Below, piece after piece: positions 16,806-25,345 of a DNA stretch of 64,000 bases. This DNA is from Lactobacillus sp. UCMA15818. Lineage in GTDB: Bacteria > Bacillota > Bacilli > Lactobacillales > Lactobacillaceae. Position 1 is the stretch's first letter; each line of letters opens with the position of its first letter. Position numbers and translations under genes: made by a program. The stretch spans positions 1 to 64,000 of the forward strand of contig NZ_VJYB01000006.1 of NCBI RefSeq assembly GCF_030400225.1. The letters run 5' to 3'. The notes beneath the pieces are model-generated. The model did no database searches. It saw only the letters and a program-made list of their open reading frames with translations, and was not told the origin of the DNA.

Positions 16806-18482
16806 ATGCAAGCAAAGTGGTGGCAAAAAGCAGTTGTGTATCAAGTCTATCCTCGGAGTTTTCAAGATAGCAATCATGATGGTATTGGAGATTTGCAAGG
16901 AATTATTCAGCGTCTGCCTTACATCAAAAAACTTGGGGTTGATGTAATCTGGCTCAATCCTGTTTATAAAACTTCTAACATTGATGGTGGATATGATATT
17001 TCTGACTATCAAGTAATTAATCCTGATTTTGGTGATTTATCCGACTTTCAGCAATTAATTACTACAGCTCACAAAATGGACTTAAAAATTATTATGGACT
17101 TAGTTGTTAATCATAGTTCTTCTGAACATCATTGGTTCCAAGAATCCAAAAAAAGCAAATCAAATCCTTATCGCGATTACTACATCTGGAGAGATCCCGT
17201 TGATGGGCACGAACCTAACAACTGGGGCTCATTCTTTTCTGGACCTGCATGGACATTTGATTCCGCTACAGGTCAGTATTATTTACATTTATTTGCAAAG
17301 GAACAGCCAGATTTAAACTGGGCAAATCCGCAAGTTCGTACATCAGTTTTTGATATGATGAATTGGTGGGCCTTACAAGGAATTGATGGCTTTCGCATGG
17401 ATGTAATTTCAATGTTGTCAAAACCAACAGATTTGCCCGATGGTCCTAAGACACCCGGAGCTTTATATGGTGATGGTGGAGCCTTAGTTGCTAATGGCAA
17501 ACATGAACATGAGTATCTTCAAGAAATGAATCAAGAAGTTTTAAGCAAATATAATTGGTTAACTGTTGGCGAAACTGCGGGAGTAACAATTGACGAGGCA
17601 CAAAAATACGCTGATTTAAAAGGTTCTGAATTGAATATGGTTTTTCAGTTTGAACATATGGGGCTTGATGGCAATTCTGATCCTCGGCTTGGAAAATGGA
17701 GTGACCAGAAAACTTCATTAACAGTTTTACGAGATAATCTGGCGAAGTGGCAAACTGCACTAGCAAATAAAGCGTGGAACAGTTTATTTTGGAATAATCA
17801 TGATCAGCCACGAGTTGTTTCTCGATTTGGAAATGATAGCGAAGAATATCGTGTCTTATCTGCAAAAATGCTTGCTGCAATGTTACATGGTATGCAAGGA
17901 ACACCCTATATCTATCAAGGCGAAGAAATTGGGATGATTAATACCAACTTCAAATCTCTTGACGAAGTGGTTGACGTAGAAGCTCGTAATGCTTATCATG
18001 AGTTAGTTGAAAAAGAGAAAGTGGTTTCCTCAAAAAAGTTACTACATTATTTTTCACAAAGGTCTCGCGATAACGCTCGAACCCCAATGCCATGGAATAA
18101 TTCTGCACATGCAGGTTTTACTTCCACTCAACCTTGGATGGCATTGAATCCCAATTATTCACAAATTAACGTTGCTGCTGCTCTTTCAGATAAAAACTCA
18201 GTCTTTTATTTTTATCAGAAATTAATCAAGATGCGATATGAGTTGGCAGTAATTACTGATGGGGATTTTAAATTAGTTGCTGGAAACAACAGTGACCCAG
18301 ATGTTTTTGCTTATACCCGAAATAACGCGGACCAACATTTACTTGTTATTTGCAACTATACTCAAAAACAATTAACTCGTCATTATGAATTACCGGCTCA
18401 GGCAAGATTGATTGTTCAAAATTACTCAGAAATAGTTGCTGATCAATTGCGACCGTATGAGACTAAAATTTATTTATGGTAG
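16806..18482 (+). CDS. dexB: GH13 alpha-glucosidase, dextran glucosidase/oligo-1,6-glucosidase type
   Basis: The ATG at 16806 follows ttggaggt; longer starts upstream overlap the operator. The 558-residue enzyme is a GH13 subfamily 31-type glucosidase acting in the cytoplasm. Visible regions: DLVVNH (98-103), GFRMDVI with nucleophile Asp199, VGET with acid/base Glu256, and NHDQPR with Asp333. Val200 directly after the nucleophile is the residue associated with alpha-1,6 over alpha-1,4 preference in oligo-1,6-glucosidases. It would release glucose from isomalto-oligosaccharides or dextran fragments brought in by MsmEFG. It forms a two-gene unit with the LacI gene that follows. Confidence 0.9.
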   Translation: MQAKWWQKAVVYQVYPRSFQDSNHDGIGDLQGIIQRLPYIKKLGVDVIWLNPVYKTSNIDGGYDISDYQVINPDFGDLSDFQQLITTAHKMDLKIIMDLVVNHSSSEHHWFQESKKSKSNPYRDYYIWRDPVDGHEPNNWGSFFSGPAWTFDSATGQYYLHLFAKEQPDLNWANPQVRTSVFDMMNWWALQGIDGFRMDVISMLSKPTDLPDGPKTPGALYGDGGALVANGKHEHEYLQEMNQEVLSKYNWLTVGETAGVTIDEAQKYADLKGSELNMVFQFEHMGLDGNSDPRLGKWSDQKTSLTVLRDNLAKWQTALANKAWNSLFWNNHDQPRVVSRFGNDSEEYRVLSAKMLAAMLHGMQGTPYIYQGEEIGMINTNFKSLDEVVDVEARNAYHELVEKEKVVSSKKLLHYFSQRSRDNARTPMPWNNSAHAGFTSTQPWMALNPNYSQINVAAALSDKNSVFYFYQKLIKMRYELAVITDGDFKLVAGNNSDPDVFAYTRNNADQHLLVICNYTQKQLTRHYELPAQARLIVQNYSEIVADQLRPYETKIYLW

Positions 18483-18491
18483 GTTAGTCGT

Positions 18492-19472
18492 ATGACAAAT
18501 ATTAATGATGTTGCTCATTTAGCTGGAGTTTCACGTGGTTCAGTCTCAAATTATCTGAATGGTGCTAAAATGCGAGAAGTGACCTTCAGGAAGATTGCCC
18601 AAGCAATTGCTGAACTAGACTATTTGCCAAACGGCACTGCGCAAGCTCTTAAAAAAAAGCAAACTAGATATGCTGTATTAATTTTACCCGAAATTAATAC
18701 TCCTTTTTTTGCAGACTTAACTGAAAAAATTCAAGCTGAATTTCGAAAAAAAGACTTTTCGTTAATATTGTGTACCTCAAGCAATCAATCTACTTTAGAA
18801 ATTAAATATTTAGAAATGGCTCAAGTCCAAAAAGTCGCTGGGATTATCACAATGTCTTATTCAGATATTCGCCCTTGGTTAAATGCCAATATTCCGCTTG
18901 TAACTCTAGAGCATAGTCTAACGGAGCAGATACCCTTAGTAACTTCCGATAATTATACTGGGGGGCGTATTGCCTCTCAAAAATTACGGGCTTTAGGGGT
19001 AAAAAAGCCTTTGTTTTTGGGAACTAAACCTATTGAAAATTCTTCTTGGGAAAGACGACAAGGGTTCATTGATGATTGTGAGTTTCATCAATATACTGCG
19101 CAGCAAGTGCTTTTATCCTCTAATAACTCTTTAGCTATGTTAAAAAACTTTATTGCTGAGAACTTTTCTCCCTCCAAAAATAATTTTGACGGTATTTTTG
19201 CAGAAAGCGATGCGCTTGCCTACTCTTGTTGGCATATTTTACAGCAAAAAAACATTCTAATTCCTGCACAAGTCCAAATTATTGGATTTGATGGTGCTCC
19301 TTGTTATGGAAATCAACCTTTGTTACTCTCATCAATTAAACAGTCAACTGTTCTGTTAGCTAAAGTCGCTGTTGAAAATTTGTTTAGCTTAATCGAACAT
19401 AGTCCAGTTCCCAACAAAAAGGTACTCCCCGTTTCTTTTGTTGAGGGTATTACAACCAAAGAACCCTTATAA
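18492..19472 (+). CDS. LacI-family transcriptional regulator
   Basis: A 326-residue LacI protein with the helix-turn-helix INDVAHLAGVSRGSVSNYLN (residues 4-23) and an effector domain (IIGFDGAPCYGNQPLLLSSIKQ near 265-285). It begins 10 bp after dexB and has a weak ribosome binding site, so it is probably co-translated. The shorter HTH recognition sequence SRGSVSNYLN differs from that of the upstream LacI protein, which suits the two distinct palindromes between the genes. It probably regulates dexB and perhaps msmK. Confidence 0.9.
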   Translation: MTNINDVAHLAGVSRGSVSNYLNGAKMREVTFRKIAQAIAELDYLPNGTAQALKKKQTRYAVLILPEINTPFFADLTEKIQAEFRKKDFSLILCTSSNQSTLEIKYLEMAQVQKVAGIITMSYSDIRPWLNANIPLVTLEHSLTEQIPLVTSDNYTGGRIASQKLRALGVKKPLFLGTKPIENSSWERRQGFIDDCEFHQYTAQQVLLSSNNSLAMLKNFIAENFSPSKNNFDGIFAESDALAYSCWHILQQKNILIPAQVQIIGFDGAPCYGNQPLLLSSIKQSTVLLAKVAVENLFSLIEHSPVPNKKVLPVSFVEGITTKEPL

Positions 19473-19514
19473 TATATTAATTCAGTTAAATAGATATATA
19501 TGTAGTTTTTAATT

Positions 19515-19580
19515 AGGGCTGAGTCGAAGTTAATTTTGATTCAGTCCTCTATTTATCACGAATAAATATGTTATATAAGT
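19515..19580 (-). repeat. truncated copy of the dispersed MITE-like repeat (copy F)
   Basis: About 66 bp matching the right half of the repeat family in reverse orientation: gggctgagtcgaagttaatt and tgattcagtcctctattta and gttatataagt align with 63019-63085 of the full copy. The other half is missing. It lies between convergent genes. Confidence 0.6.
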
Positions 19581-19622
19581 AAAAAACCTCTTTGAATTTA
19601 TTGTTTTCAAAGAAGGTTTTTA
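19581..19622. terminator. bidirectional terminator between convergent genes
   Basis: Arms aaaaacctctttgaa and ttcaaagaaggttttta can fold into a stem, with A and T runs on both sides. It serves the LacI gene and msmK, which converge here. Confidence 0.8.
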
Positions 19623-19642
19623 GTTTGTTCTCTTAATATTTA

Positions 19643-20755
19643 CTACAAAATTGCAAGTTCTGTTTTGATATCAAAGAAATGAGCCTTATTTAAATCAAAT
19701 CCCATGTCAACCGTTTCTCCAGGTTTCATATAATCACGAGCATCAACTTTTGAAACAAACTCTGTCTGTCCAACCTTACTATAAAGCATTGACTCCGCAC
19801 CTAATAGTTCGGAAACAATAACCTCAGCATGAATTTTAGCCTGTGGGAAAGTTTCAATAAATGTTCCTTCGGTATGAATATCTTCTGGCCGAACACCCAA
19901 GGTCATTTTGCTACCTTCATACCCCTTATCTTTCAATACCTTGTATACCCCTTCCGGAACACCTAAATTTAAGTTATCTTGTTCATCAATCACAAAACCG
20001 TCTTTCAAAATTACATTAAAGAAGTTCATCGAAGGTGAGCCGATAAAACTAGCTACAAAACGATTATAAGGTTTATAATAAACCTCTTGCGGTGTCCCTA
20101 CCTGTTGAATTTTACCATCACGCATGATAACAATGCGGTCAGCCATGGTCATTGCTTCCGTCTGATCATGTGTAACGTAGATTGTGGTTGTGTTTAAGCG
20201 GCGGTGCAGTTTCGCAATCTCAGATCTCATTGATACCCGCAGCTTTGCATCTAAGTTAGATAACGGTTCATCCATTAAGAAGATTGGTGCATCACGAACA
20301 ATTGCCCGACCTAAAGCCACCCGCTGTCGCTGACCGCCAGATAACGCAGCGGGTTTTCTTGCTAAAAACTCTGTTAATCCTAAAATGTTAGCAGAATCTT
20401 TAACGCGCTTATCAATATCTTCTTTACGATATTTTCTGAGTTTCAACCCAAAAGCCATGTTATCATAGACTGTCATATGTGGATATAATGCATAGTTCTG
20501 AAAAACCATTGCGATATCACGATCTTTAGGTGCCCAATCATTAACTACTTTTTCATTAATCAACAATTTACCTTTCGTGATATCCTCCAATCCAGCAATC
20601 ATTCTTAGGGTTGTTGATTTCCCACATCCGGATGGTCCAACAAAAACAATAAATTCGCGATCCTTAATATCTAAATTAAAATCAGTAACAGCGTAAGAGT
20701 CTTTTTCAGCATTATCATATTCCTTGTAAATATGTTCTAATTTAAGTTCCGTCAT
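19643..20755 (-). CDS. msmK: sugar ABC transporter ATPase, MsmK/MalK-like
   Basis: The 370-residue ATPase has Walker A GPSGCGKST (40-48), signature LSGGQ (138-142), Walker B IFLMDEP (158-164) and the switch histidine in YVTHDQTEAM. The C-terminal regulatory MOP-like domain (about 240-365) is typical of MalK/MsmK/UgpC, which energise several carbohydrate importers. It is not in the msmEFG operon but sits alone, so it may be shared by several permeases. The start is preceded by an aaggtg-type site, and a cre-like site lies about 45 bp upstream. Confidence 0.93.
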   Translation of the reverse strand: MTELKLEHIYKEYDNAEKDSYAVTDFNLDIKDREFIVFVGPSGCGKSTTLRMIAGLEDITKGKLLINEKVVNDWAPKDRDIAMVFQNYALYPHMTVYDNMAFGLKLRKYRKEDIDKRVKDSANILGLTEFLARKPAALSGGQRQRVALGRAIVRDAPIFLMDEPLSNLDAKLRVSMRSEIAKLHRRLNTTTIYVTHDQTEAMTMADRIVIMRDGKIQQVGTPQEVYYKPYNRFVASFIGSPSMNFFNVILKDGFVIDEQDNLNLGVPEGVYKVLKDKGYEGSKMTLGVRPEDIHTEGTFIETFPQAKIHAEVIVSELLGAESMLYSKVGQTEFVSKVDARDYMKPGETVDMGFDLNKAHFFDIKTELAIL

Positions 20756-20798
20756 AATTTCACCTTTCCTTTTCCACTTATTTCTATTATTATTTTAC

Positions 20799-20812
20799 TG
20801 TAAGCGTTTACT
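20799..20812 (-). promoter_or_regulatory. cre/LacI-like site upstream of msmK
   Basis: TGTAAGCGTTTACT matches the cre consensus TGWAANCGNTNWCA at 13 of 14 positions. It lies about 45 bp upstream of the msmK start. A further inverted repeat (tgcacaa/ttgtgca, 20829-20858) lies beyond it and might be another operator. Confidence 0.65.
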
Positions 20813-20881
20813 CGAAGACAGCTTGAACTGCACAAAATTATTAGTGCAAAATTGTGCATTCTGCCAAAAGTAAAATCAGAT

Positions 20882-21050
20882 GGCAATGTGACACAAGTCG
20901 GGAAAATTTGAGTACTAACTCGAAATTACGAACATAGCGAGTACTTTGCTATGAGTAATTCGAAGTTAAACGGAGAATTTTGACTTATGGAACACATTTA
21001 TCCGGAATAATTAGCGAAGCTGGGTCAAAATTCAACTTTTGGCACAGCCC
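20882..21050 (+). repeat. dispersed MITE-like repeat, copy A
   Basis: About 170 bp. The central block cgaaattacgaacatagcga, then gtactttgctatgagtaatt, is nearly identical to copies B and E. The block can fold into a hairpin (catagc/gctatg and attac/gtaat). The right end (ggcacagccccc) is an imperfect inverse of the left end (atgtgacacaagt). No open reading frame is present. Confidence 0.75.
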
Positions 21051-21086
21051 CCATACTAAAATATTGATATAATTGGAGGATGAATT

Positions 21087-21971
21087 ATGGAACTAACAGA
21101 ACTTTTGCACCTCTATCCACAAACCTTTATTACTACTGAACAATTATTAACTGATAAATATCTAATTTTCCCCCTAGAAAAGTACTTTGTTAACTTTTTT
21201 AGGGATAGTTTATCTCAAACGGAAAGACATCTGCTCGAGACTCTTTTTCGACAAGGTCAAATTACTTTAAATTCAATATCGCCAATTAATGATCCTTGGA
21301 GAGCTTACTTAACAAGTCCCGGTACTACGATGCCTGAAACTGATAAATTAGTTCGCCAAATTTCATTTCACTTAGAATTTAAAACAACCGACTTTAAAAT
21401 TTCCGATTGGTTAACTGCTTTGTCCCAAATATTACCAAATAATTATTTGACAGCTTACTCTTTGAATGAATCAACTGGAATTTTAATTGAAAGCTGCACG
21501 AGTCAAAGTTCATCTTTAAGTGAATTAGATGGTATCAGGCAAATGCTAGACGAAGATTTTTCTACTAAATCACACATGTTCATCGGAAACTTCTGGGAAC
21601 CTTTGGGTGATCTCAAGAGGATTCTCCAGGCCGAAGAGCAAGTATTTGAAAGCGAATGGTCATATTTCCACGGACAAACTTTTAAATTACAACATGTCTT
21701 ATTTCATTGTTTATATTGTCAAGCTCTACCAACTCAGCTAGTTGATGCCTACTATAAGTATCTTCTAAATTACCCAGAAGTAATTGAAGTCATTCCACAA
21801 CTTTATCGCCAACAAGGTAATGTTAGTTTGGCTGCCAAAAAACTCTATTTACATCGAAATACTATTCAATATCGAATTGAAAAGTTTTACCATGAAACTA
21901 GAATTTCCCTCAAACAAATGGATGACTTAGTTTTCTGTTACTTTTTGTTGACTGCACATTCAAATAATTAA
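21087..21971 (+). CDS. CdaR/PucR-type regulator with C-terminal HTH
   Basis: The 294-residue protein ends with a PucR/CdaR-type helix-turn-helix (QGNVSLAAKKLYLHRNTIQYRIEKF, residues about 247-271). The preceding 240 residues are helical and resemble no domain I can name. Such regulators usually activate sugar-acid or purine catabolic genes. It is single, downstream of repeat A and upstream of a GNAT gene. The start follows ggaggatg. Confidence 0.75.
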   Translation: MELTELLHLYPQTFITTEQLLTDKYLIFPLEKYFVNFFRDSLSQTERHLLETLFRQGQITLNSISPINDPWRAYLTSPGTTMPETDKLVRQISFHLEFKTTDFKISDWLTALSQILPNNYLTAYSLNESTGILIESCTSQSSSLSELDGIRQMLDEDFSTKSHMFIGNFWEPLGDLKRILQAEEQVFESEWSYFHGQTFKLQHVLFHCLYCQALPTQLVDAYYKYLLNYPEVIEVIPQLYRQQGNVSLAAKKLYLHRNTIQYRIEKFYHETRISLKQMDDLVFCYFLLTAHSNN

Positions 21972-22018
21972 TTCTTCTATAATTTACAATAATTATCCAA
22001 CCAGCAGTTCTTCTTCAA

Positions 22019-22164
22019 AGTTAATTAAATACTACCTTTATTTTGTTATAATACTTGACTAATAGGGCTTTTCTATTTTAAATCAGGTTAAGTAAACATC
22101 AGAATCACAGTTAATACACATAACTTTTCTATTCTATCAGCTGTGATAACCCAAAAGTTATGCA
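22019..22164 (+). repeat. rearranged duplication of the GNAT leader and DUF3781 3' end
   Basis: Positions 22019-22090 match 11505-11570. Positions 22095-22128 match the end of the DUF3781 gene (12454-12487) with three mismatches. Positions 22134-22164 match the following bases (12476-12504) in inverted orientation. The result is a scar of duplicated pieces, including a cataac/gttatg hairpin, just upstream of a GNAT gene. Confidence 0.65.
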
Positions 22165-22195
22165 CAACAATAATTACTTTAAGGAGCATTTTAAA

Positions 22196-22687
22196 ATGAC
22201 AATTATCTTTGACAAAGCCCGTGAACAAGACTTACAGCAAATCATGGAAATCGAAAATTCTGGCTTTTCTAAAGCTGAAGCTGCAACTAAAGAAAGTATG
22301 TTAGAAAGAATTAAAATAATTCCCGATACTTTCATTGTGGCTTACGATGAAAAGCAGCAGCCACTAGGTTATATTGTGGGCCCGGCATCAACCAAACGCT
22401 ATCTTTCAGATGAACTCTTTGAAAAATCTACTCCAAATTCCCCACTAGCTCCCTACCAAACAATTCTTAGCTTAGCCGTAGCACCAAATAAACAAAAAAT
22501 GGGACTCGCGGGACGGTTATTAGCACAATTAGCCACAGTAGCTAAAAATCAAGGACGTCACTTAATAACACTGACTTGCCTAGAAGAATTAGTCCCTTTT
22601 TACGAAAAATACGGTTATCGAGTTGACGGAGTTTCTGACTCTAAACATGCTGGCGAAATTTGGTATAACATGACCCGTTTATTTTAA
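22196..22687 (+). CDS. GNAT-family N-acetyltransferase
   Basis: The ATG at 22196 is chosen because aaggag lies nine bases upstream; the frame could extend to 22160 into the duplicated scar. The 163-residue protein has the GNAT core: ILSLAVAPNKQKMGLAGRLLAQLA and LVPFYEKYGYRVDGV near the end. It resembles the YesJ/aralkylamine-acetyltransferase-like subgroup with an E-x-A-A-T-x-E-S loop near residue 30. The substrate is unknown. Its leader is a copy of that of the 11.6 kb GNAT gene. Confidence 0.87.
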   Translation: MTIIFDKAREQDLQQIMEIENSGFSKAEAATKESMLERIKIIPDTFIVAYDEKQQPLGYIVGPASTKRYLSDELFEKSTPNSPLAPYQTILSLAVAPNKQKMGLAGRLLAQLATVAKNQGRHLITLTCLEELVPFYEKYGYRVDGVSDSKHAGEIWYNMTRLF

Positions 22688-22696
22688 GATAGATAA

Positions 22697-22835
22697 AGGG
22701 CGTGTGACATAAATCAAAAAAATTTAAGTAATAACTCAACATTATGAACATAGCGAGTACTTTGCTATGAGTAATTCGAAGTTAGATGGAATAAATAGTG
22801 ATGTTGGAACAAAATTTAACTTTTGGTCACCCCTA
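22697..22835 (+). repeat. dispersed MITE-like repeat, copy B
   Basis: About 139 bp lying between two convergent genes. It has the central hairpin block and imperfect terminal inverse repeats (agggcgtgtgacataaat at the left, aggggtgaccaaaagtt as the complement of the right). Compared with copies A and E it lacks about 30 bp after the central block. Confidence 0.75.
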
Positions 22836-23756
22836 TCTATTCTCAATAATTGATTTTAAATAATAAATTTCTTTTTCTGCCGCCTGTTGCAGTGAATACC
22901 TAGGATAAAATCCTTGTTCTCTTATTTGCAAGTCGTTCCACACGCGAGTTGTTGCAAAGGTCTTATATTCATAGGATTGCATATTCTGTTTATCAGTTGT
23001 CTCCGGAATATGCTTATAATTTGTTTTTTGCCCCATGATATTATCCATCGTATTTTTCACTTGTATCCACGTTGCATCAAAGCCTTTTACTAAATAAATG
23101 CCCGCAAGCTTTTTTTCACCTATTAATGTCATAGCTTGCCCAATATCACGTGTATCAATAAATGAAGTTCTAGCAGCACCTCGGCCAACAATCGGAAATT
23201 CTCCTGTTTGATTAAGCTCAAACATCTTGGCAAAGAAAGAATGTTCCCCACGCTCTCCAATGGTACTTGCTGGGCGAACAATCGTAGTCACCATTTTCTT
23301 CGTTTTCCCAGCATTTATAACTACTTTTTCACGTTCTTGTTGAAGAATTTGTGTTGGTGTTTTTATAAGTGGCTGGTAGTCTTCATCAATAATTCCTTCT
23401 TTTTCAAAACCATAAATAGTAATAGAACTTAATTGAACAAAATGATGGACTCCCTCATTCAATGCAACGTCAACTAACACCTTTGTTAAAGAAATCTCTA
23501 TAGCATTTCCTCCATTTTTAGACAGTGCTTTGGTTGATGCTGTACAATTATAAACAATATCTTGGCTTTTCATTGCAGCACTTATTTGCGATAAATCATT
23601 ATAATTGACTCGTACAACATGTATTCCTTGTTCTTCTAGAAAAGAGGCGTTACTTGTTGGGCGGACAACGGCTGTCACATTATGTTTAGCCTGAAATAAA
23701 GAACTGACAACATGACTTCCAATAAAACCACTAGCTCCGAATACAACTACTTTCAT
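22833..23756 (-). CDS. NAD(P)-dependent epimerase/dehydratase-like protein
   Basis: The 307-residue protein has an extended SDR Rossmann start (VVFGASGFIGSHVV, residues 4-17). Catalytic SSITIYGFEK (Ser, Tyr and Lys in YxxxK spacing) and RPASTIGERG follow. It belongs to the NAD-dependent epimerase/dehydratase group acting on nucleotide sugars or small carbonyls. It is divergent from an HxlR regulator 116 bp away, an arrangement common for redox-responsive oxidoreductases, which fits a stress role. The substrate is not determined. Confidence 0.85.
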   Translation of the reverse strand: MKVVVFGASGFIGSHVVSSLFQAKHNVTAVVRPTSNASFLEEQGIHVVRVNYNDLSQISAAMKSQDIVYNCTASTKALSKNGGNAIEISLTKVLVDVALNEGVHHFVQLSSITIYGFEKEGIIDEDYQPLIKTPTQILQQEREKVVINAGKTKKMVTTIVRPASTIGERGEHSFFAKMFELNQTGEFPIVGRGAARTSFIDTRDIGQAMTLIGEKKLAGIYLVKGFDATWIQVKNTMDNIMGQKTNYKHIPETTDKQNMQSYEYKTFATTRVWNDLQIREQGFYPRYSLQQAAEKEIYYLKSIIENR

Positions 23757-23871
23757 CTTTTAACCACTCCATTCGTTATTTATTAACTATCTTAAATGAA
23801 GTAGTATAGATAATATAGTACTGACTTTTCTTATATGTACTAACAAAAACTAAAGTATTGGGGGTAATTTT

Positions 23872-24204
23872 ATGACTATTGATCAACCAGAATATCCATG
23901 CCCAATTGAGAAAACTATCCACACAGTTGGCGGAAAATGGACTTTTTTAATTTTAAGGAATATGTTCCAAGGCGAAAAACGCTTTAATCAATTACAAAGA
24001 AATTTGGATAGTATCAGTCCTCGTACACTATCTTCTCGTCTAAAAGAACTAGAGAATGCTCATATTATTACTCGCCGTGTCTTCCCAGAAACACCACCAC
24101 ATGTTGAGTATAGTCTGACCGCAAAGGGTGAAGATTTACGCCCGATTTTTGAAGCAATGCAAACTTGGGGAAATAAATGGGAGATTATGAAACATAAATT
24201 ATAA
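23872..24204 (+). CDS. HxlR-family transcriptional regulator
   Basis: The 110-residue winged-helix protein has the HxlR signature. It has a conserved Cys near the start (YPCPIEKTIHTVGGKW, Cys10), then LILRNMFQGEKRFNQLQRNL, SPRTLSSRLKELE and the PPHVEYSLTAKGEDLRPIF wing. HxlR proteins often sense aldehydes or oxidants through such a cysteine. It is divergent from the epimerase-like gene, its probable target. Confidence 0.92.
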   Translation: MTIDQPEYPCPIEKTIHTVGGKWTFLILRNMFQGEKRFNQLQRNLDSISPRTLSSRLKELENAHIITRRVFPETPPHVEYSLTAKGEDLRPIFEAMQTWGNKWEIMKHKL

Positions 24205-24220
24205 AGCTTTTGTAATATAT

Positions 24221-24264
24221 ATCAAAAAAGAGTAAGCAGATAAGTTTGCCTACTCTTTTTTGAT
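24221..24264. terminator. bidirectional terminator
   Basis: Arms atcaaaaaagagta (24221-24234) and tactcttttttgat (24251-24264) form a perfect stem. It separates the HxlR gene from the convergent aldolase operon. Confidence 0.85.
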
Positions 24265-24348
24265 GACATTTCTTAATAAAGAATATCTATGATTTTAATT
24301 GCTTAATATTTAAAAGCTTATTAATTTTTATTCGTTAAAAAGCCTATC

Positions 24349-25323
24349 TCATTTAAACAATGGTGTTGCATTTTGTCTCAAAACAACATTTAATTTTTCT
24401 ATATTCCTTCGTCCCTCGTTCTCCAACCATTGTTCTCCAGCCTTTTCTCCCTTTCGAGCAAAAGGCTCAATTGCTCCTCTCCACGTTGCTCTTCCACACA
24501 ATACGCCATTAAACTTTGATCCAGCTTTCGCAGCAAAATTCAAAGTTTCTTGAAACAATTCTGCGCTGACACCCGCACTCAGAAAAATAAACGGAACTCC
24601 TTTAGCTGCTTCTGTTTGTTTTTTAAAATAAAAAGCCGCTTCTTCCGCAGTATACACGGAGTTGTCTACATCGTTAAAACCAGCTACGAATTTCATATTT
24701 ACAGGAACTTCAACTTTTAATACGTCCACTTGGTAACGTTCATCAGCAAATTCTTTTACCATTTCAATAACTTTATGTGGCTTAAGTTGAGCATAATCAC
24801 GCCCTTGAGTATCATTAACATTTGCATCATATGACATCAACTCCAGGAAAAAGGGTAACCCAACGTTAGCACTCTCAGCACCAATACGTTCGATAAAAGC
24901 TTGCTTCTTGCGATTAATTTTTTCATCTTCATCAATGTCATAATATAACATAAATTTAATCGCATCAGCGCCAGCCTTTTTCAACCGCAGTGCCGACCAA
25001 TCTGCTAATATATCTGGCATTCTACCACGCGTATTTACATCATACCCTGTTTTTTCGTAAGCCATAAGTAATCCAGAATTGGCTGATCTCATCTTCGAGG
25101 CTGACAATCCATACTCAGGATCAAGTAAAATGGCTGATGCATAAGGTGTTAATTTTCTTGAAACTAAGTTCTTAAATTCAATTACATCTGTCTCATTATT
25201 TTTTCCTCCTGCTGCAATCGCTAACATTTTTTTTAAAGAACCGCGTTGATCAATTGCTAAAGCAGAAATTACTCCATCACCATTAATTATTTTTTTTAAA
25301 TACAACTTTTTTGTTTCATTCAT
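24349..25323 (-). CDS. lacD: tagatose 1,6-bisphosphate aldolase
   Basis: About 325 residues matching LacD class I aldolases throughout: ALAIDQRGSLKKML near the start, SAILLDPEYGLSA, DAIKFMLYYD (Schiff-base lysine region), QVDVLKVEVPVN and FIFLSAGVS. It cleaves tagatose 1,6-bisphosphate (and usually fructose 1,6-bisphosphate) to dihydroxyacetone phosphate and glyceraldehyde 3-phosphate. The ATG at 25323 has better spacing to ggagga than that at 25329. It is the third gene of the kinase-PTS-aldolase operon. Confidence 0.92.
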   Translation of the reverse strand: MNETKKLYLKKIINGDGVISALAIDQRGSLKKMLAIAAGGKNNETDVIEFKNLVSRKLTPYASAILLDPEYGLSASKMRSANSGLLMAYEKTGYDVNTRGRMPDILADWSALRLKKAGADAIKFMLYYDIDEDEKINRKKQAFIERIGAESANVGLPFFLELMSYDANVNDTQGRDYAQLKPHKVIEMVKEFADERYQVDVLKVEVPVNMKFVAGFNDVDNSVYTAEEAAFYFKKQTEAAKGVPFIFLSAGVSAELFQETLNFAAKAGSKFNGVLCGRATWRGAIEPFARKGEKAGEQWLENEGRRNIEKLNVVLRQNATPLFK

Positions 25324-25345
25324 CTTCATTCCTCCATTAGTTTTT

